DNA from: Tyto alba | Taxonomy: Eukaryota; Chordata; Aves; Strigiformes; Tytonidae | Length of the DNA stretch: 64,000 bases | Direction of reading: 5' to 3' | Assembly (NCBI RefSeq): GCF_018691265.1 | Contig: NW_024881282.1 | Span: 51,963,122 to 52,027,121 of the forward strand | In this document: positions 1 to 12,700 of the stretch, one piece after another | Layout: every line of letters starts with the position of its first letter | Position numbering within the stretch: the first letter of the stretch is position 1 | Made by a program: the position numbers and the translations under genes | The notes under the pieces: generated by a model | The model's database searches: none | Told to the model about the DNA's origin: nothing | What the model saw: only the letters and a program-made list of their open reading frames with translations

Positions 1-344
1 TCCCATGCCAGTCCTCTTACCTCTCCAAAGTGGATGCTGGTTAGGGTTTAATTATATGGGGCTTTGGTATGTAGCTGTAGGGCGAGAGAGGCTGGCCGGT
101 CAGTCACACAGCATCTCTGGTATTAGCAAACGCTTATGTGGTCAGACACCAGGGAATTCCTCAGAAGCCATGCGTGTCCAAAGCTGCGGTGATGACTTTG
201 GGGGCTCCCACAGTGACGGGTGCAGTGGTTGCTCAGCACCTTGCTATGCTCTGACTGTTCTCACCGTGCACAGGAAACTATTTTGGCTGTAGATAAATGA
301 CTGCTAGGTAGAGCAAATACAAGGCACCTCAGACATATGATGGG
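1..344. other. Unassigned single-copy DNA upstream of a CR1 end
   Basis: A 95-codon frame is open at 5-292 on the + strand. It has no recognisable motif and no splice or promoter context, so I treat it as chance. The last part (about 300-344) may be a more decayed continuation of the CR1 element that follows, but I cannot align it with confidence. Confidence 0.5.
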
Positions 345-466
345 GATGAAGGACGCCACGCTTAGGGACATGGTTTAGTGGTAAGATTGGTAGTGTTAGG
401 TTAATGAGTGGATTTTATGATCTTAAGGGCCTTTTGCAACCTAAATGATTCTATGATTTTATGAAA
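345..466 (+). mobile_element. CR1 LINE, truncated 3' end
   Basis: The stretch reads like the 3' untranslated end of an avian CR1 retrotransposon in sense orientation. It has GGGACATGGTTTAGTGG, then a TTGGTAGTGTTAGGTTAATG segment, a GATCTTAAGGGCC segment, CAACCTAAATG and two copies of an ATTCTATGA-like octamer at the very end. CR1 elements prime reverse transcription at this octamer end and are usually 5'-truncated, which fits a piece of only about 120 bp. Substitutions are scattered through it (for example TTTTATGA for the second octamer), so it is an old, immobile copy. It is the clearest sign that the DNA is avian. Confidence 0.85.
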
Positions 467-3400
467 AGTAGAGGTAAGACAAGCCTAGAACAAAGAAAGT
501 AAAAATGTGGTTTTCTTCCACCTTTTAATCATCCTCTCATACTAAATAGAGTTTGCATAAGAAGGAGAATCTATACTCACTCTCAACATCTTTTAAAATG
601 TTCTAAGACCTAAGCCATTTAAAAATATATGATTTTTCCCATTGTTTTTGTGAAGCAGGGCTTAGATGCTGAGCTGGAGACATTAAAGCATTTAGGATAT
701 GTCTCACCATCAATCAAACAGAGGTCCAAGTCTGTTGTCTCAGCCAGTAATCCTTATTTTAAAAGTAAACCCTTAAGCTCGGTAAGTGGTTGCCTCAGGA
801 GGGCCTGAACACAGTCAACACTGGGTTCTCATTAATGTATTGTGGATAATTTAGGCATGAGCAGGACTGTGTACACTACAGTGTGGTCTTTCAGCAGATC
901 ATGCTGAGAACAGTGTAGGCACTTCAAAATGCAGCAACCTACAAATGCTAGCATTGCAGATGGAAAGCACACAGGTCAGGGCTCGACTAGCTCTCAGACG
1001 CACACTTTGTTGTTTGGTACATGTGTAAGGTTTGCAACTCCACCCTCCCCAGAAAAAAAAAAAAAAAATCCAGCAGAGCATCACCTGTAACTTGGGATAA
1101 AATTGTATTTCAATACAATTATAAAAAATGAGGTTATATATTCAGAGCAAGAGTGCAGAAAATCACTGCTACAAATCAGTTTGCTGGTACATATTCATAC
1201 TGACATGAGGGTATATGAAGCTAAACTGGCTTGCCAGGTTCAGATGTTTGTTGGCCTTTATTCCAGTGTGTGTTCTGTTGAGGCTAAACTTTATTCTGTG
1301 TTCAAGGGTTTGCTCTTTCTGCTGTTTAAGAACACATAAGTCACCACTTCTATAACAGTATTAAGACAAAACAAAGGATGTTTTAGTGGTCAGTGAGTAC
1401 ACCCTGAAGAGATACTCTGAGATCCTATGAGTCTGCAAGCCTATGAGTAATTTTTTATCCTTAAGCTATTACAGCTATTTTGTGGGAGATTATCTCACAA
1501 TATATTTGTATTTTAGTGCTGGAAAATTGCATATTAAGAAAAATGCTTTCCCTTTCACCAGACCATGCCAATGTTTCTAATTTTCTCTATTATATATTTT
1601 ATATATAATTTCTGTATTCTTATAGTATTAATATTCATTAGAACGTTACTCCTTTGTGTAAACTCACAGCATGTATAATAGGAGGAGAAGGGTTCTTGTT
1701 TTCCTCTCTCATACAGCTGAGGCAATCCTGATGGAGTCAGTGGAGTAGCATTAATACAAAATTAATCTCAGGGAAAAAGCCTAATGCTGGCTGATTCTTT
1801 TCAGCTGCTGGCACACCCTTCTTTATGTACTCAGAAAAAAAGTGAACTTCTGGAACAAGAAAAGAAGGAAATGATGTATGTGTCATTGGCCCTTCTTCTT
1901 CTGTGGACCCTTCCACCTCATCTGTGAGGCTCCTCCATTCCCCCAGCTACACAAACAAGGGAGATGTGATATTTGAAAAGACATAATTTAAAACCACTGG
2001 CTCTCATGTCACTTGAATGTTAGTCTTTCCTAAAAAGTCCTATAAAACAACAGTTACTGCAAGTTTAGTATACAGATGATAGTTAGGATTTCTACCAAAC
2101 TGTTTCAGAGAGAAACCGCAAACTTGTTAAACCTTGTGTCATTCTCTGAATTCAGTTTCCTTTTCTAACCACTTTGAAAATCAATACAGAAACTCAGTAT
2201 AATCTTTCTTGCACTCGTTGTGTGGGCTACTCAGTTTCAAAACCAGCTGTTCACACACAAGGTTAGTCCCAGCTGTTGAAACCCTGGTAACCTTGGCTCA
2301 TCCAATCCACATGTGAAACAAAAGAGACTTAGCTTTAAAGGGTCTATGGGAGTCAGTTACTCTATGCAGCAGCGTTTCATAGATGCTGGGATTTATTTCT
2401 GTGAGGTGCTGAGAGGTTTCAGCTCCCCTGAGTCAGGGACCCCAATATCTCACAGAGTGCACTGAAATTGAGAAATTACGTATCTCACTCACTTGTGATA
2501 AAGCTCATTAAAATCACCGCTCTACAAAAATACAAAAGTGAGACATAATGAAAAGATAATGGGTCAGAGGAACTCAGAATCCAGAAAGAACTCCAACCAA
2601 GTTCTTTTCCTTACCCGTGCTTTCTCTGGGCAGAATTTATTAATAATAAAAGGAAAATGAATCATTCAGTCCCAGGGCCTGAGTGTTATATTATTAACTA
2701 GTATAATCTACTGTCAGGATTTACATGGTGACTTTTGAGTTAAACCATGAGCCACCTGCTGAAAAGCAAATTTAAGGCTACATGCTGGGAAAGAACTTTC
2801 TCATTAAAGCATAATCAAGGTTTGTTAGGGCAACAAGAAAGGAACCAACCTGATGTGCTGAATTAAACTGAGTGGGAACTGAAGGTAGCAGACAGATGTG
2901 GAGAGTTCTTCAGCTCCCCATGTCACAGGATGTGAGCCCTTCAGTGACTTACCTTGGGAAACACAGACTGCATCTGTTAAATGCAAATGTAAGAGGAGCC
3001 TCAGACCATGTTTCCTAAGTGCAGTGTTTCCTATGTGCACCATCCACAGTTCTTTTTCTTCAGTAATGAGCCTCCTTACCCTTCTCCATTTACCTCAGGA
3101 GCGTAAAAAGTACTCTAAGTGGGCATGGTCAGACTGATATTTGAGTAACAAGAGGGGACGTGCAGGCATATACGTATCCTGGGGAGGGAGAGTTAAGAGC
3201 CATCTCCCCAGTGCCCCCTTCAGTACCACACTACTGGTCCTTTGGTGTGGAAGTACCCTGAAGTGCCCAGCCTCTCATTTAGATTGCTGTGTGAATGCAT
3301 GGTGGATGTGTGTATTCAGCTGTGAAGAGGGGGGAGAAGAGAAATAGCGAATAGATGATGTGAAAATGAAACAGAGGCTTTAATACACTATCATCATTTG

Positions 3401-6400
3401 TAATCTCCTTCCAAAGGAATAAATGTACACATTAACACACAAACAGTTCACAATCAATTCAGAAAATTGCTACTTAAAATCATTGTATAATTTGGAAAAT
3501 TAAGTAAGCAAAGGAGAATTCCTGCAGATGTTCTACAAATAGAGAAAAAGAAAAAGGAGGCCCAAGGGAACACTTCAGTATGTGTGCTACTTTATTAGTA
3601 AAATGAATGCCAGTGATTTTAAAGGACCACTCACACACTGTTCCACCTGTGGTTAGGATCCAGGCTTTAAATTATAGAACAAATTATTTGCTTAGCTGTG
3701 ATTTTAATTTTCACTTGCAGAAAGGCAGAGGTTGCTATCTATAAGTAACTCACCATCAACAGATTTGGTTGTATGTGAAATAGGTAACATTAAACATCTG
3801 GGGCTAGGTTTAAGAAGTGCCTAGCTCTTAAAAGCAAATCACGTGTGGCAGAAAAGATAGGTGCCAATGCTCATTCCAGTGCCTGGAAAAGTGTGCTGCA
3901 AAGTGGTGTCAAAGCAGACAGACAGAAACCACAGGTGACTTGAATACCCTGGAGATTTCACTCTGTACAAGCTGGCCATCTCAAGAACATCTTCTGAAGA
4001 TGTCATCTGCATATTCTTTCAAGAAAAAGAGTCACTGTCATCACAGAGTCCCCTTCTGTACAATAAACTAATGGCAAAAGCACTCATTTGGGAAAGCTCA
4101 GTACATGTGACCTTCAGCCTCTGAAGGTATGCAACAAACTACAAGCTGCTGAATCTGGAAAGAGGAATTTATGACTCACTGGGCCAGAGAGACAGTGAGT
4201 TACAGAAGAGAAATTAAAGAAGAAAAAGACTATTGCTCAGATGTTAGACTTTAAAAGTGTTTTGAATGTTTCATACAGCACAGTTATATTCTATCTCCCC
4301 AATCATGCAATGTGCAAAGTTTTTGTCAGTATTTGGTATCTGATGAGTATTTTCAAAGAGTTTAATTTCAGTTTGTAAAGGCCAATGATCTCTTTCTGTA
4401 AACAGAAAACACACTGAGAAACAGTCAATAAATACCTAGGAGGCAGGAAAGGAAGACAATATAGGGTAAGAAATATAACATGAAAATTATTATGGAAAGC
4501 CACATAGAAAGAGTAGAGAGGATGAAGCAAAGAAGAAAAACTGTCATTAACTTCCTGGTAGTGTGACCTGTCTTTTTCTGTCTCTCTATTCAGTGCTGCT
4601 TCCACTTACACTCTTCAGTTTTAAGTCAACTTTTTGTTTCCTACTTCCTCTTGTCTTTGCTCTCCTACATTGCCTTTCAGTCAGTGGGGAGGCTGAAGAT
4701 GGACCACAGCCCTGTACTGCCACACGTTCTGGCCGGGGCTGTCCATCTCCCAACAAATTGTGCCATCACAGGGCTGCTCCCTTCCAAGAATCAGAGTGGG
4801 TGAAGGTTGGAGTCCTGCTATCTGCAGGGCATCAGCTAGGAGAAAAGAGAGCTGGAAGTGTGAAAGGATGACTAAGCAGAGGGCTTAAGAGTGCTGAGCA
4901 AAGTTCCAGGGGACTTCCCTGAGTGGAAATAACTCACTGTTTCTTCAGTTTATTTCCTGCAGGCTCTCTGATAGTCCTACCCCTACAGCTGCAGAATTTG
5001 TGTCTGAGGCACTTACCCATGAGAGTAGCTGCAGCACAAGGAAGCACAGGGGAATGGGCACTCAGCTAGTGGCAACCTATAGGCGAGGGAAATGGGGCCC
5101 TGATAGGTAAATTTAAAAAAATGAAATTTTCTAAGGAACTGACTTCATGAAAGCTCATTATTTTCAAGTCAATCAATTTTTGCTAGATCCATATTTTTTT
5201 TTAACCCATTTTTCATTTATTTCTAGGTCCTCCCTTTCCTCCCCCCCAACCTGATAGTTTTATCCAATCTGCAATTGCAGGAGTGAGTTCTTTCCATATA
5301 CTGAGGTCCTTCTCTTCCACTGCTATGCTTTTTATTGTCATGGAGGACTGACAGCCACGTGTTTGTGGTTGCAATGACATCTTCACAATTAACTTTCTGG
5401 ATAAGATTTTCACCTCGCCTTTAAATTGCTCAGTAAGGGACACCAAGCCTCTTGTCACCGTGAGATAACCTGTATAGCATGATGGTCTCCACATACCTGA
5501 GAAATGCTGTACTGCAAGTTGGCAAAAATTCAGAGCTTCTGAACCCAATGGCACCTAAAAATGTCATGATCAACCACTGGCTACATAAAGATTAATTCAG
5601 GCAGCAAAAAGATGTCATGAAAAGAAATGTGTGTCTTCTCCTTTTGGAAGCTTTAATGGGGTGCCAGCCTGGTGACTGCACCTAAATTGCAATTTCAAGA
5701 ATAGGTACTAAATGATCTATTTCCGAGAAGTAACACAGGCTGTGTGTGATGTGAGGTTACAGCACAGGTCTAACTAACACATCTTCAGTACCTGGGGCAT
5801 GCCACTGAACAGAGAGGTTATATATATATTGCCGAAAAGAAAGTTAAGACATTTTTTTCAAAGCAAATGCTCCTCTCTGGCTTTTTAATGAAGTAATTGA
5901 GTATAAATATGTGCCAGTTTTTTTTTTTTTTTCCTCCTTTTAATTTTAGAGATTAAAGTCTCTATTGGCAGAATACCAGAACCACAGGAAGCAAACCAGA
6001 GGACCGGAGGCAAAAGAGCTGATAAGAATGGAGCACACTTCTTCCAAGGATAGCTGGATTGGTTTTTTTTTTTCATTTTTTTTTTAAATAATTTTCCTTT
6101 TTTAGGTTTTAGCTGAAGTTGTAGTTGCTGCTTACAAGACTTAAAGTAGAAATTCTACACTGCTCCACAGCTTTTTCCAAATCCTGTAAGAGTACAAAAT
6201 CTTTTGGTCCATTTCCTGAAGTTTTCCCATGGCATTCAGTTCAAAAGAACTTTTGCTTTTCAGGTTAGAAGTTGGGAGTGCAAAGAAGTATGCACAGAGG
6301 AAAATCATTGCTTCATATATGTACTTTAATTTTTTTTTTTAATGGAAAGATAAATTACCAAAATATGTTGATCCCTTGAGAAGATAAAGCTTCTGAGTAA

Positions 6401-9400
6401 GTATTCAGTTATGATAGCATTAGGTGTGCTGTAACAACATCAGCTGAATATAACAGATCCCACATGCTCACTTCTAGGGAGCTAATAGCAGTGGAGAGGA
6501 ACTTGTTTGACAAGAAGGCCATTTATAGTGACCATCAACATCAGACATGAGATCAGACTACTTCATGCTCTTTTCAGGGAAAGGTATAAATGTTTAGAGT
6601 TTTGCCATTCAGTTTAGCAGGGAGAGATAAAGAAACTTCCTCGATTTATTTTCACCTATCCTCATGAAAATGTGGACACTTTCTTTGCTGCTATGGAGTA
6701 AAAATCCCCCCAAATCTACGAGTGGGTAACTTTAGGATCAACAGAATATCTCAGCCATGAAACATGACAATCTTGGAACACACGTCCAGCTGAGATGAAA
6801 CATTTGCTTGGGAAACAAACCCAAAAGTTTACCTCAAGCAGTCAAATCTCCCACAAGGAGTCCTTTTCATCTCCTGTCTTCCACGAGTACTGTGATGTGA
6901 AGTCTTTGCAATGACAGTAGCTGCAAAAGACAGGGGCTCAGGCAGAGAAAGTGCTCTAGGGACTTGCTATTGTTCCAGCAGCTGTGAGGAAGACAGCAAC
7001 TTACAAAACAGCACCCAGTGCTGCACCTCTGCCATGAACACCACATGGAAGAAGGCAGAGATAATTCCCCAAAAGCCAGCCATCGACAGTCAATGTACTT
7101 GACAGTAACCTGTGTAAGAATGTCTATCAGTTGCATAAATGCCATTCATAAAACTCACTGATTAAAACAAAATTGCTTTGGCCATTGATCGATAAGCATA
7201 AAGTATCCTGAAATCAGGTGCCTCGCTAAACCGGACATTATGGTTGTTCTCAAACGTTGCCCTTTCTTCTGAATATTGTTATATTTTAACCAGAAAATAA
7301 CACAGAGGTCCAGTTTTATTTAAGAGCATGTTTAGAATGTGACAACTTCTACTTTTGAAAGTAGATTGCTTTAGACACCTCCGGGCCTTGCTCTAAATAT
7401 AAATCACCCATGCAGTATGCTTGTCAGCTTAGGCCAGACATGTCATACAAGGGTTGGTTGGGTTTTGTTTGCCTTTTTTCTTGTTTTTTTTTCACCTAGA
7501 TATAAGCAAACCTTCATGTAGAAATTTGAAAAACAACCAGACTACTGTCATCTTCAGTTGAGAGAAAGAGAAGCACTATGCTTAAGTCCTTCTTTCCCAT
7601 ATGGCTCATAAAATGTCAAGACTGCCATTTTCTTCTCCTGAAGTGATTTTGAGGGTAATTTCTATTTTGATACAGATCCCAGGGAAGTAGACAGAACATC
7701 CTGACGTTGCTTTTTTCATAGCAGAAGAAGAACCTGGTATGAGACTGACTCATAAGTAGCAGACATTATGTCAAACATGGTGTTCTGTGTGCCCCAAATG
7801 GGAATGCTCAGGACCAGCACAGTCCTGGAAGATCTTTAAACAAATGTGTTCTTCATCCAGCTCTAATTAGGAAACACAACTTTGCTGTCATTCCAAATAA
7901 TATTGCACAAGATCAACAAAATTACCTTTCTAAAATCTGCATCTTTAAAATCTGTTTCAAATCAGTGATTTGATATCCACTTCTTAATCACTGTTTCATA
8001 GCACATATAGTCTATGCTTGCAAAAAATGTAGCTTTGTATCTTTGAGGGTTGCATGTTTCCTTTGAGACTGATGCTAATTTCAGCAGGGCCCTGGGCAAG
8101 AATAACGAGTGCTGCAAGCCTGCATGGAGCTCCCTCCTCAGCAGTGCTATGGAGAGAGCATCTTTGCACATCCATGACAAGCCCTAACCTTTCCTCCCAC
8201 CCTCAGCTCTCTGTGACTTTGCCCCCTCAGGCTGTGATTGCCCCATCTTTTCATTTTTGAGGCTTTGCAGGATTTGATGCTGTTTTAGACAGTGCTGAAA
8301 GCCAGGAGGAGGGGAAAGATGTCGTAAGGAGAAGTATGTGTTGAGATTGAGAGGTAAACTAGGGAATTCAGTGTTTGCCACAGCCTGCCAGTATCAGGTC
8401 AGTGCACAGTGTGGATGGGGAGATGTGGACTGAAGGGATAGATAGATGTGCTAGGGGAGCGGAGCTCTGGGAAGAAGGCTCTCTTTGTGGGTAAATAGAC
8501 TGCATACTACAGTTAAGGTTTCTTATTCCATTTAGTAGTACTAAGGAATCTTTGTTGGTTCCTGCAGACTTTTTCACAACATATAGGGTACCTTTTTCAT
8601 ATGCAATATGAAAGAATCTGCCAGGCGCAAGCAACTTCTTCAAAAAGAAATTATGACCTTGACTGCAGAAGAATGGGTTGATATCCTAAACACTACAAGC
8701 TGTGAGAATGGGTTGGTGAGGCTTATTCTCACTTTTGATGCGAAGGAAATTAACTATTTGGATCTCCAGGAATTTCCAATCACACATGTGTGGCACACAA
8801 AGTTGACAGCTCTATTTGGTAATTCAGATTCTCCTGTAGGTTTTGTCTTCCTAGCCCATCTGTGAAAAAGATACAAAGCCCATCCATCTACCAAGATGGT
8901 GAAGGGGAACAGTTGTATCTGTAGACAAGAATTAGTCAAGATCATGCTACCTGGTGACCTTGATCTCTCAGTTACCATTTCTTTCACCTTTCAAGCTTTC
9001 CTAATCAATGCCCTTTTATCAGACTTGTCCTTGTTCTGTATTTGAAGATCAGCTGAGAGATCCTTAGTGTAACCAATCTATCAGCCAGATCTAGATTAAC
9101 TGTTCTATTTTCAGCCCACAGGCATTTTTCTTGTTAGACAGCTGAGGAGCAGCTACTGAATCTAGACTGCCTCTTCAAAGTTCACCTTGCACAACAGCAT
9201 CTCAACTGCAAGCAAGAAAAAAGGATATGAGAAAATGCAGCTATTGTCAGAAATTGAGACAACTGCACAAGTTGGTCATGAGAGTGTTCTACGGCAGAAG
9301 CTCTAAATCTAGGAAACGGGTCAAAATGTAAATTACCCCAGAACTCTCAGCATCTAACTGGGACAAGTGCCCATCAGCACACTGATTTCAAAGCTGCTTC

Positions 9401-9410
9401 AACATGCAGA
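467..9410. other. AT-rich non-coding stretch, no gene seen
   Basis: No open frame here exceeds about 115 codons and none looks like a protein family. Visible simple sequence includes A16 at 1053-1068, TA-rich DNA at 1588-1612, T15 at 5918-5932 and T11 and T10 runs at 6063-6085. Short pieces at 1730-1755 and 2401-2430 resemble a dispersed amniote repeat described under findings. An 85-codon frame at 8608-8865 (+) starts with a lysine/arginine-rich segment but has no recognisable domain. The rest looks like ordinary single-copy intergenic or intronic DNA. Confidence 0.6.
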
Positions 9411-9757
9411 TTCATAGATTTTAAGTTCAGATGTCTCTACGATGATCACCTGGTCTGAAGTCCTGTGTAATGCAGGCCTTAGGACTCACTAAAAAAAAAT
9501 CTTTCTTTAGACTCCACATCAGTACTTAAAATAAAGCATATATTAAAAAAAAAAAATCATATTTCCAGTGGTGGAGAATTCATCATAAGCCCTGTGTGTT
9601 AAACTTCAGTGACTATCCCTATTTTTAGAACACTTTGATTTTATTTCTGGTCTGAATTTGTCTAGCTTCAACTTCTAGCAATTAGTTGTTGTTTGAAACA
9701 TTTTGTGTCTGATTTGAGGGCCCTATATTAACAAATTTCAGCTCCCCACCTAGATTA
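9411..9757 (-). mobile_element. Ancient CR1-clade LINE, 3' region, reverse orientation
   Basis: Read on the + strand this opens with TTCATAGATTTTAAG and a GATGATCACCTGGTCTGA segment, then CTGTGTAATGCAGGCC. A broken middle follows, then a GTGGAGAATTCATCA segment, and then TCTGGTCTGAATTTGTCTAG followed by CTTCAACTTCTAGCAATTAG. This is the order of blocks expected for the reverse complement of the 3' region of old CR1/L3-type elements shared by birds, turtles and crocodilians. A T-to-A-rich insertion (A12 at about 9546-9557) interrupts it. The far end beyond 9727 is uncertain. It is non-coding and immobile. Confidence 0.75.
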
Positions 9758-12700
9758 TCAAAGGCTTAGGCTCCCCCTGCATTCATGTTGCATATAATTT
9801 GTGTGTGGTCAGTAAATAAAAAGTAAGATTTATGTTGTACATTCAATAAAAATAATAATAATATCCAGATAAATTAATAAAATATTGCAGAAAATATGTA
9901 TTTTTTCAGAATGAACATTAACAGTCCTCACTCCTGGACTGCCCAGGTCAGATCTTGCTTGCCGCCTACAATTTGTATTGTGACTGCTACTGTGTAGAAC
10001 AACCTGACATTCTTCCCCTCAGTTGCAAAAATCAAATTGTTTTGATTCTTGAGAAAAAATGACACCAGCAAAAAAAATGCATAAAGCACTAACCCAAAAA
10101 ACCTCATTAAATTTGCCTGACTGCTAGATTATATTTCACCATCCATAGCAGAAAACAAACATGCAACTCAGAAAGTAACAATAGAGACACAAATCTTGCC
10201 TCACAGAACTATTAGCTGTTTATTTCTGAGCATAGCCTCATTTATTTTTGTAACCCTTGCTTCGATATCAAACGAAATGTATCATATTGTAGCTAATTTC
10301 ATCCTGATATCATAGCTAACTTACCCTGACCTTACATGTAGCACCATGTAGCTGGAAAAGATTATTTTATTTGGATAGAGTTATGGCAAAAGTGCTCATT
10401 ATATTCTGCATGTGTACAAAGTGTTTTCCTTGAACCAAGTGATTCCATTCTGTGCTTCACATTTTTCAGGTCTGATCCTATTCCATTTTTACTCTGGCAG
10501 GGATACTATACTATTCTTTGTAATGACAGCAGCACTGGAGGTTTTAGGCGCTACATTAAAATACTCTCAGGTGAGAGAAGCACTTCACAGCCTCTCTGAG
10601 AGGCCAAAACAGCTACAGAAAATACAAGGCAGAGCAAAACCAAGACCAGTAGGATTATTTGTATAACTATGTTAATAGAGATGGACATTCTGAAATGCCT
10701 TTGGATTCTTCTAGACTAAGTGAGTTACGCTCAAGTAAACGTGACCAGTATGATTTTTTTTTTTTTTCTTCCTGGATGATTCCAAAATACTTTTGCCAGT
10801 GCAATGGTAAATTAAAAAGTGACAAAATTCACTTGTTTGATGCTCAGAGCTGAACAGTGAATATACATAAATTCTATATTGCCCAGGTTAAGAGTTTAGA
10901 TGTATTTTTCTTTAAATCAGTTTACCTCACCAGTGAAATAAAATCAATGTCTGTACAAAATAAAGTGTCTGTTTAATATCTATTTTATATGATATTTAAT
11001 ATATCACAGTCACACTACAAAGCTGTTGAAAGTAAAAGCATAAAATGTGATGTACATGATATAACTATGTAATTGGATGATGTACGTGGAAAAAAATCCA
11101 GCCAATGAGTGGAAAGCAAATCTTTCCAAACAGCACAGGGTCCACCAGAACATAAATCAGAATGTATTTAAGGAGATACTATATTTTTGCGGGTTTTTTC
11201 CATTGCTTTTGGAAAAATCTCTATATAACACTGAAGTAGTTTTAGGTAACTAGAAGTGCCAGGATATGTGAAAAACGTTTTCTGTAGGTTTATACAAACT
11301 GAGAACAATCAAAGGGGGCAGCAGTAACAAAAATAGTGAATATTTACCCTCCATGCTTCCAGAAGCATTTGTTAATGCAGAATAAAGGAAGGATAAAGTT
11401 CAAAACCAAGTGCTTCACAGGTGAAAAATAGATTAACACACCAACATTTCTTGCCAGTATTTGTGGACATGAATGGGACCAGACAAAGTACACTGAGGCC
11501 ACTTCACATGACTTCACGTGGCTTCACACAACCATGGCAGTGAAAAAGAACCCCACAGAGGCTATAATCATTATTTATGACCTTACTGAGACCTCACTTC
11601 ACAGCTAGGAGAGAGCTTAACATCAGTGGGAGTTAGGCTTGCAAGTATCCACAGGTGTACTAGGAAAATGTGAATTGAAATAAATTATGTGAAGAAGAGA
11701 AACAAATGTGCATATTACAAAAATTACAAATGCATTTCAGAGCAGGTATTTACAAATTAATAATGCGGTATTGGCTATTCAGGCATTTACTGGGAAATAA
11801 AGCAAAAACAACCCAGTGTCCTGATTGCTCAGTCCTTTTCTCTTCCTGCCAATGGGCCAGGCATCAGCAGACCCGCAGACCCAGAAAGGCACCAGCACCT
11901 GGCTTCCCACCAGAGCTTGTCATGCCTTGGGGCAAGGCTGAGAGCAGGAACAGAGCACGGTGCACACTAACACACTGAGAGGAGTGCTTGTCGCATGAGA
12001 AAAGATCCAGAGGTCTCCTGAGGAAGTCTCACGCTTGTTCTTAGAGAGTCTGAGAGTTTCTGATTGAGCCCGGCCAGGTCTAACCAGGCTTGGCAGAGGA
12101 GTAGGACAGGGCTGTCCAGATCTCAATGGGCCCTGGCAGCATTCTGGCAGATGGGCACAGAAAGTCTCTGGGGATGTGGCCCTGGGATAAAGACCAAGAT
12201 ATAGCTGGGAATTTCAGTCTTGAGGTGCACAGCTTGAAAGGCCTTGTTTTATGACACTGTACACACCAGACTTTCTGATACAAGATGTCTCTGGATAGGA
12301 ACCTCAAGATGGAGGCACACCAAGGCAGCCATCCTTGTTATCCAAAGGTATACAGAAATTGTTTGACTGCTGCTGTTACCTTCTATGGCACATATCAAGT
12401 TCCCCTCCAATGCACATGGTGATAGGCTCTGATGGTTCTTATGCAGCTAAAACTACGTTCTGTGCTTCTGTCATTTTGTCTGTTTGGGTTGGGTAGGAAG
12501 ACCAGAAGTTCTTCTCAGCATTGGGTTAGTCCTAGGGGCTTTGGCCCAGCACAATTGTAAATCATCCATGGAAGAAGTAGATATGGTGTGGCCCCAAAAT
12601 TAGAGAAGTGTAGGATAAACATCTGAATATTGCACTTCAAAATGGAGAGGATCATGAGAGCACACTGATATTAGTGACTACCAAGAAAATCGCTTCCATT

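Noticed and set aside
8608..8865. 85-codon + strand frame beginning with a basic segment
   Set aside because: The peptide looks less biased than most, but no motif, splice site or promoter context supports it.
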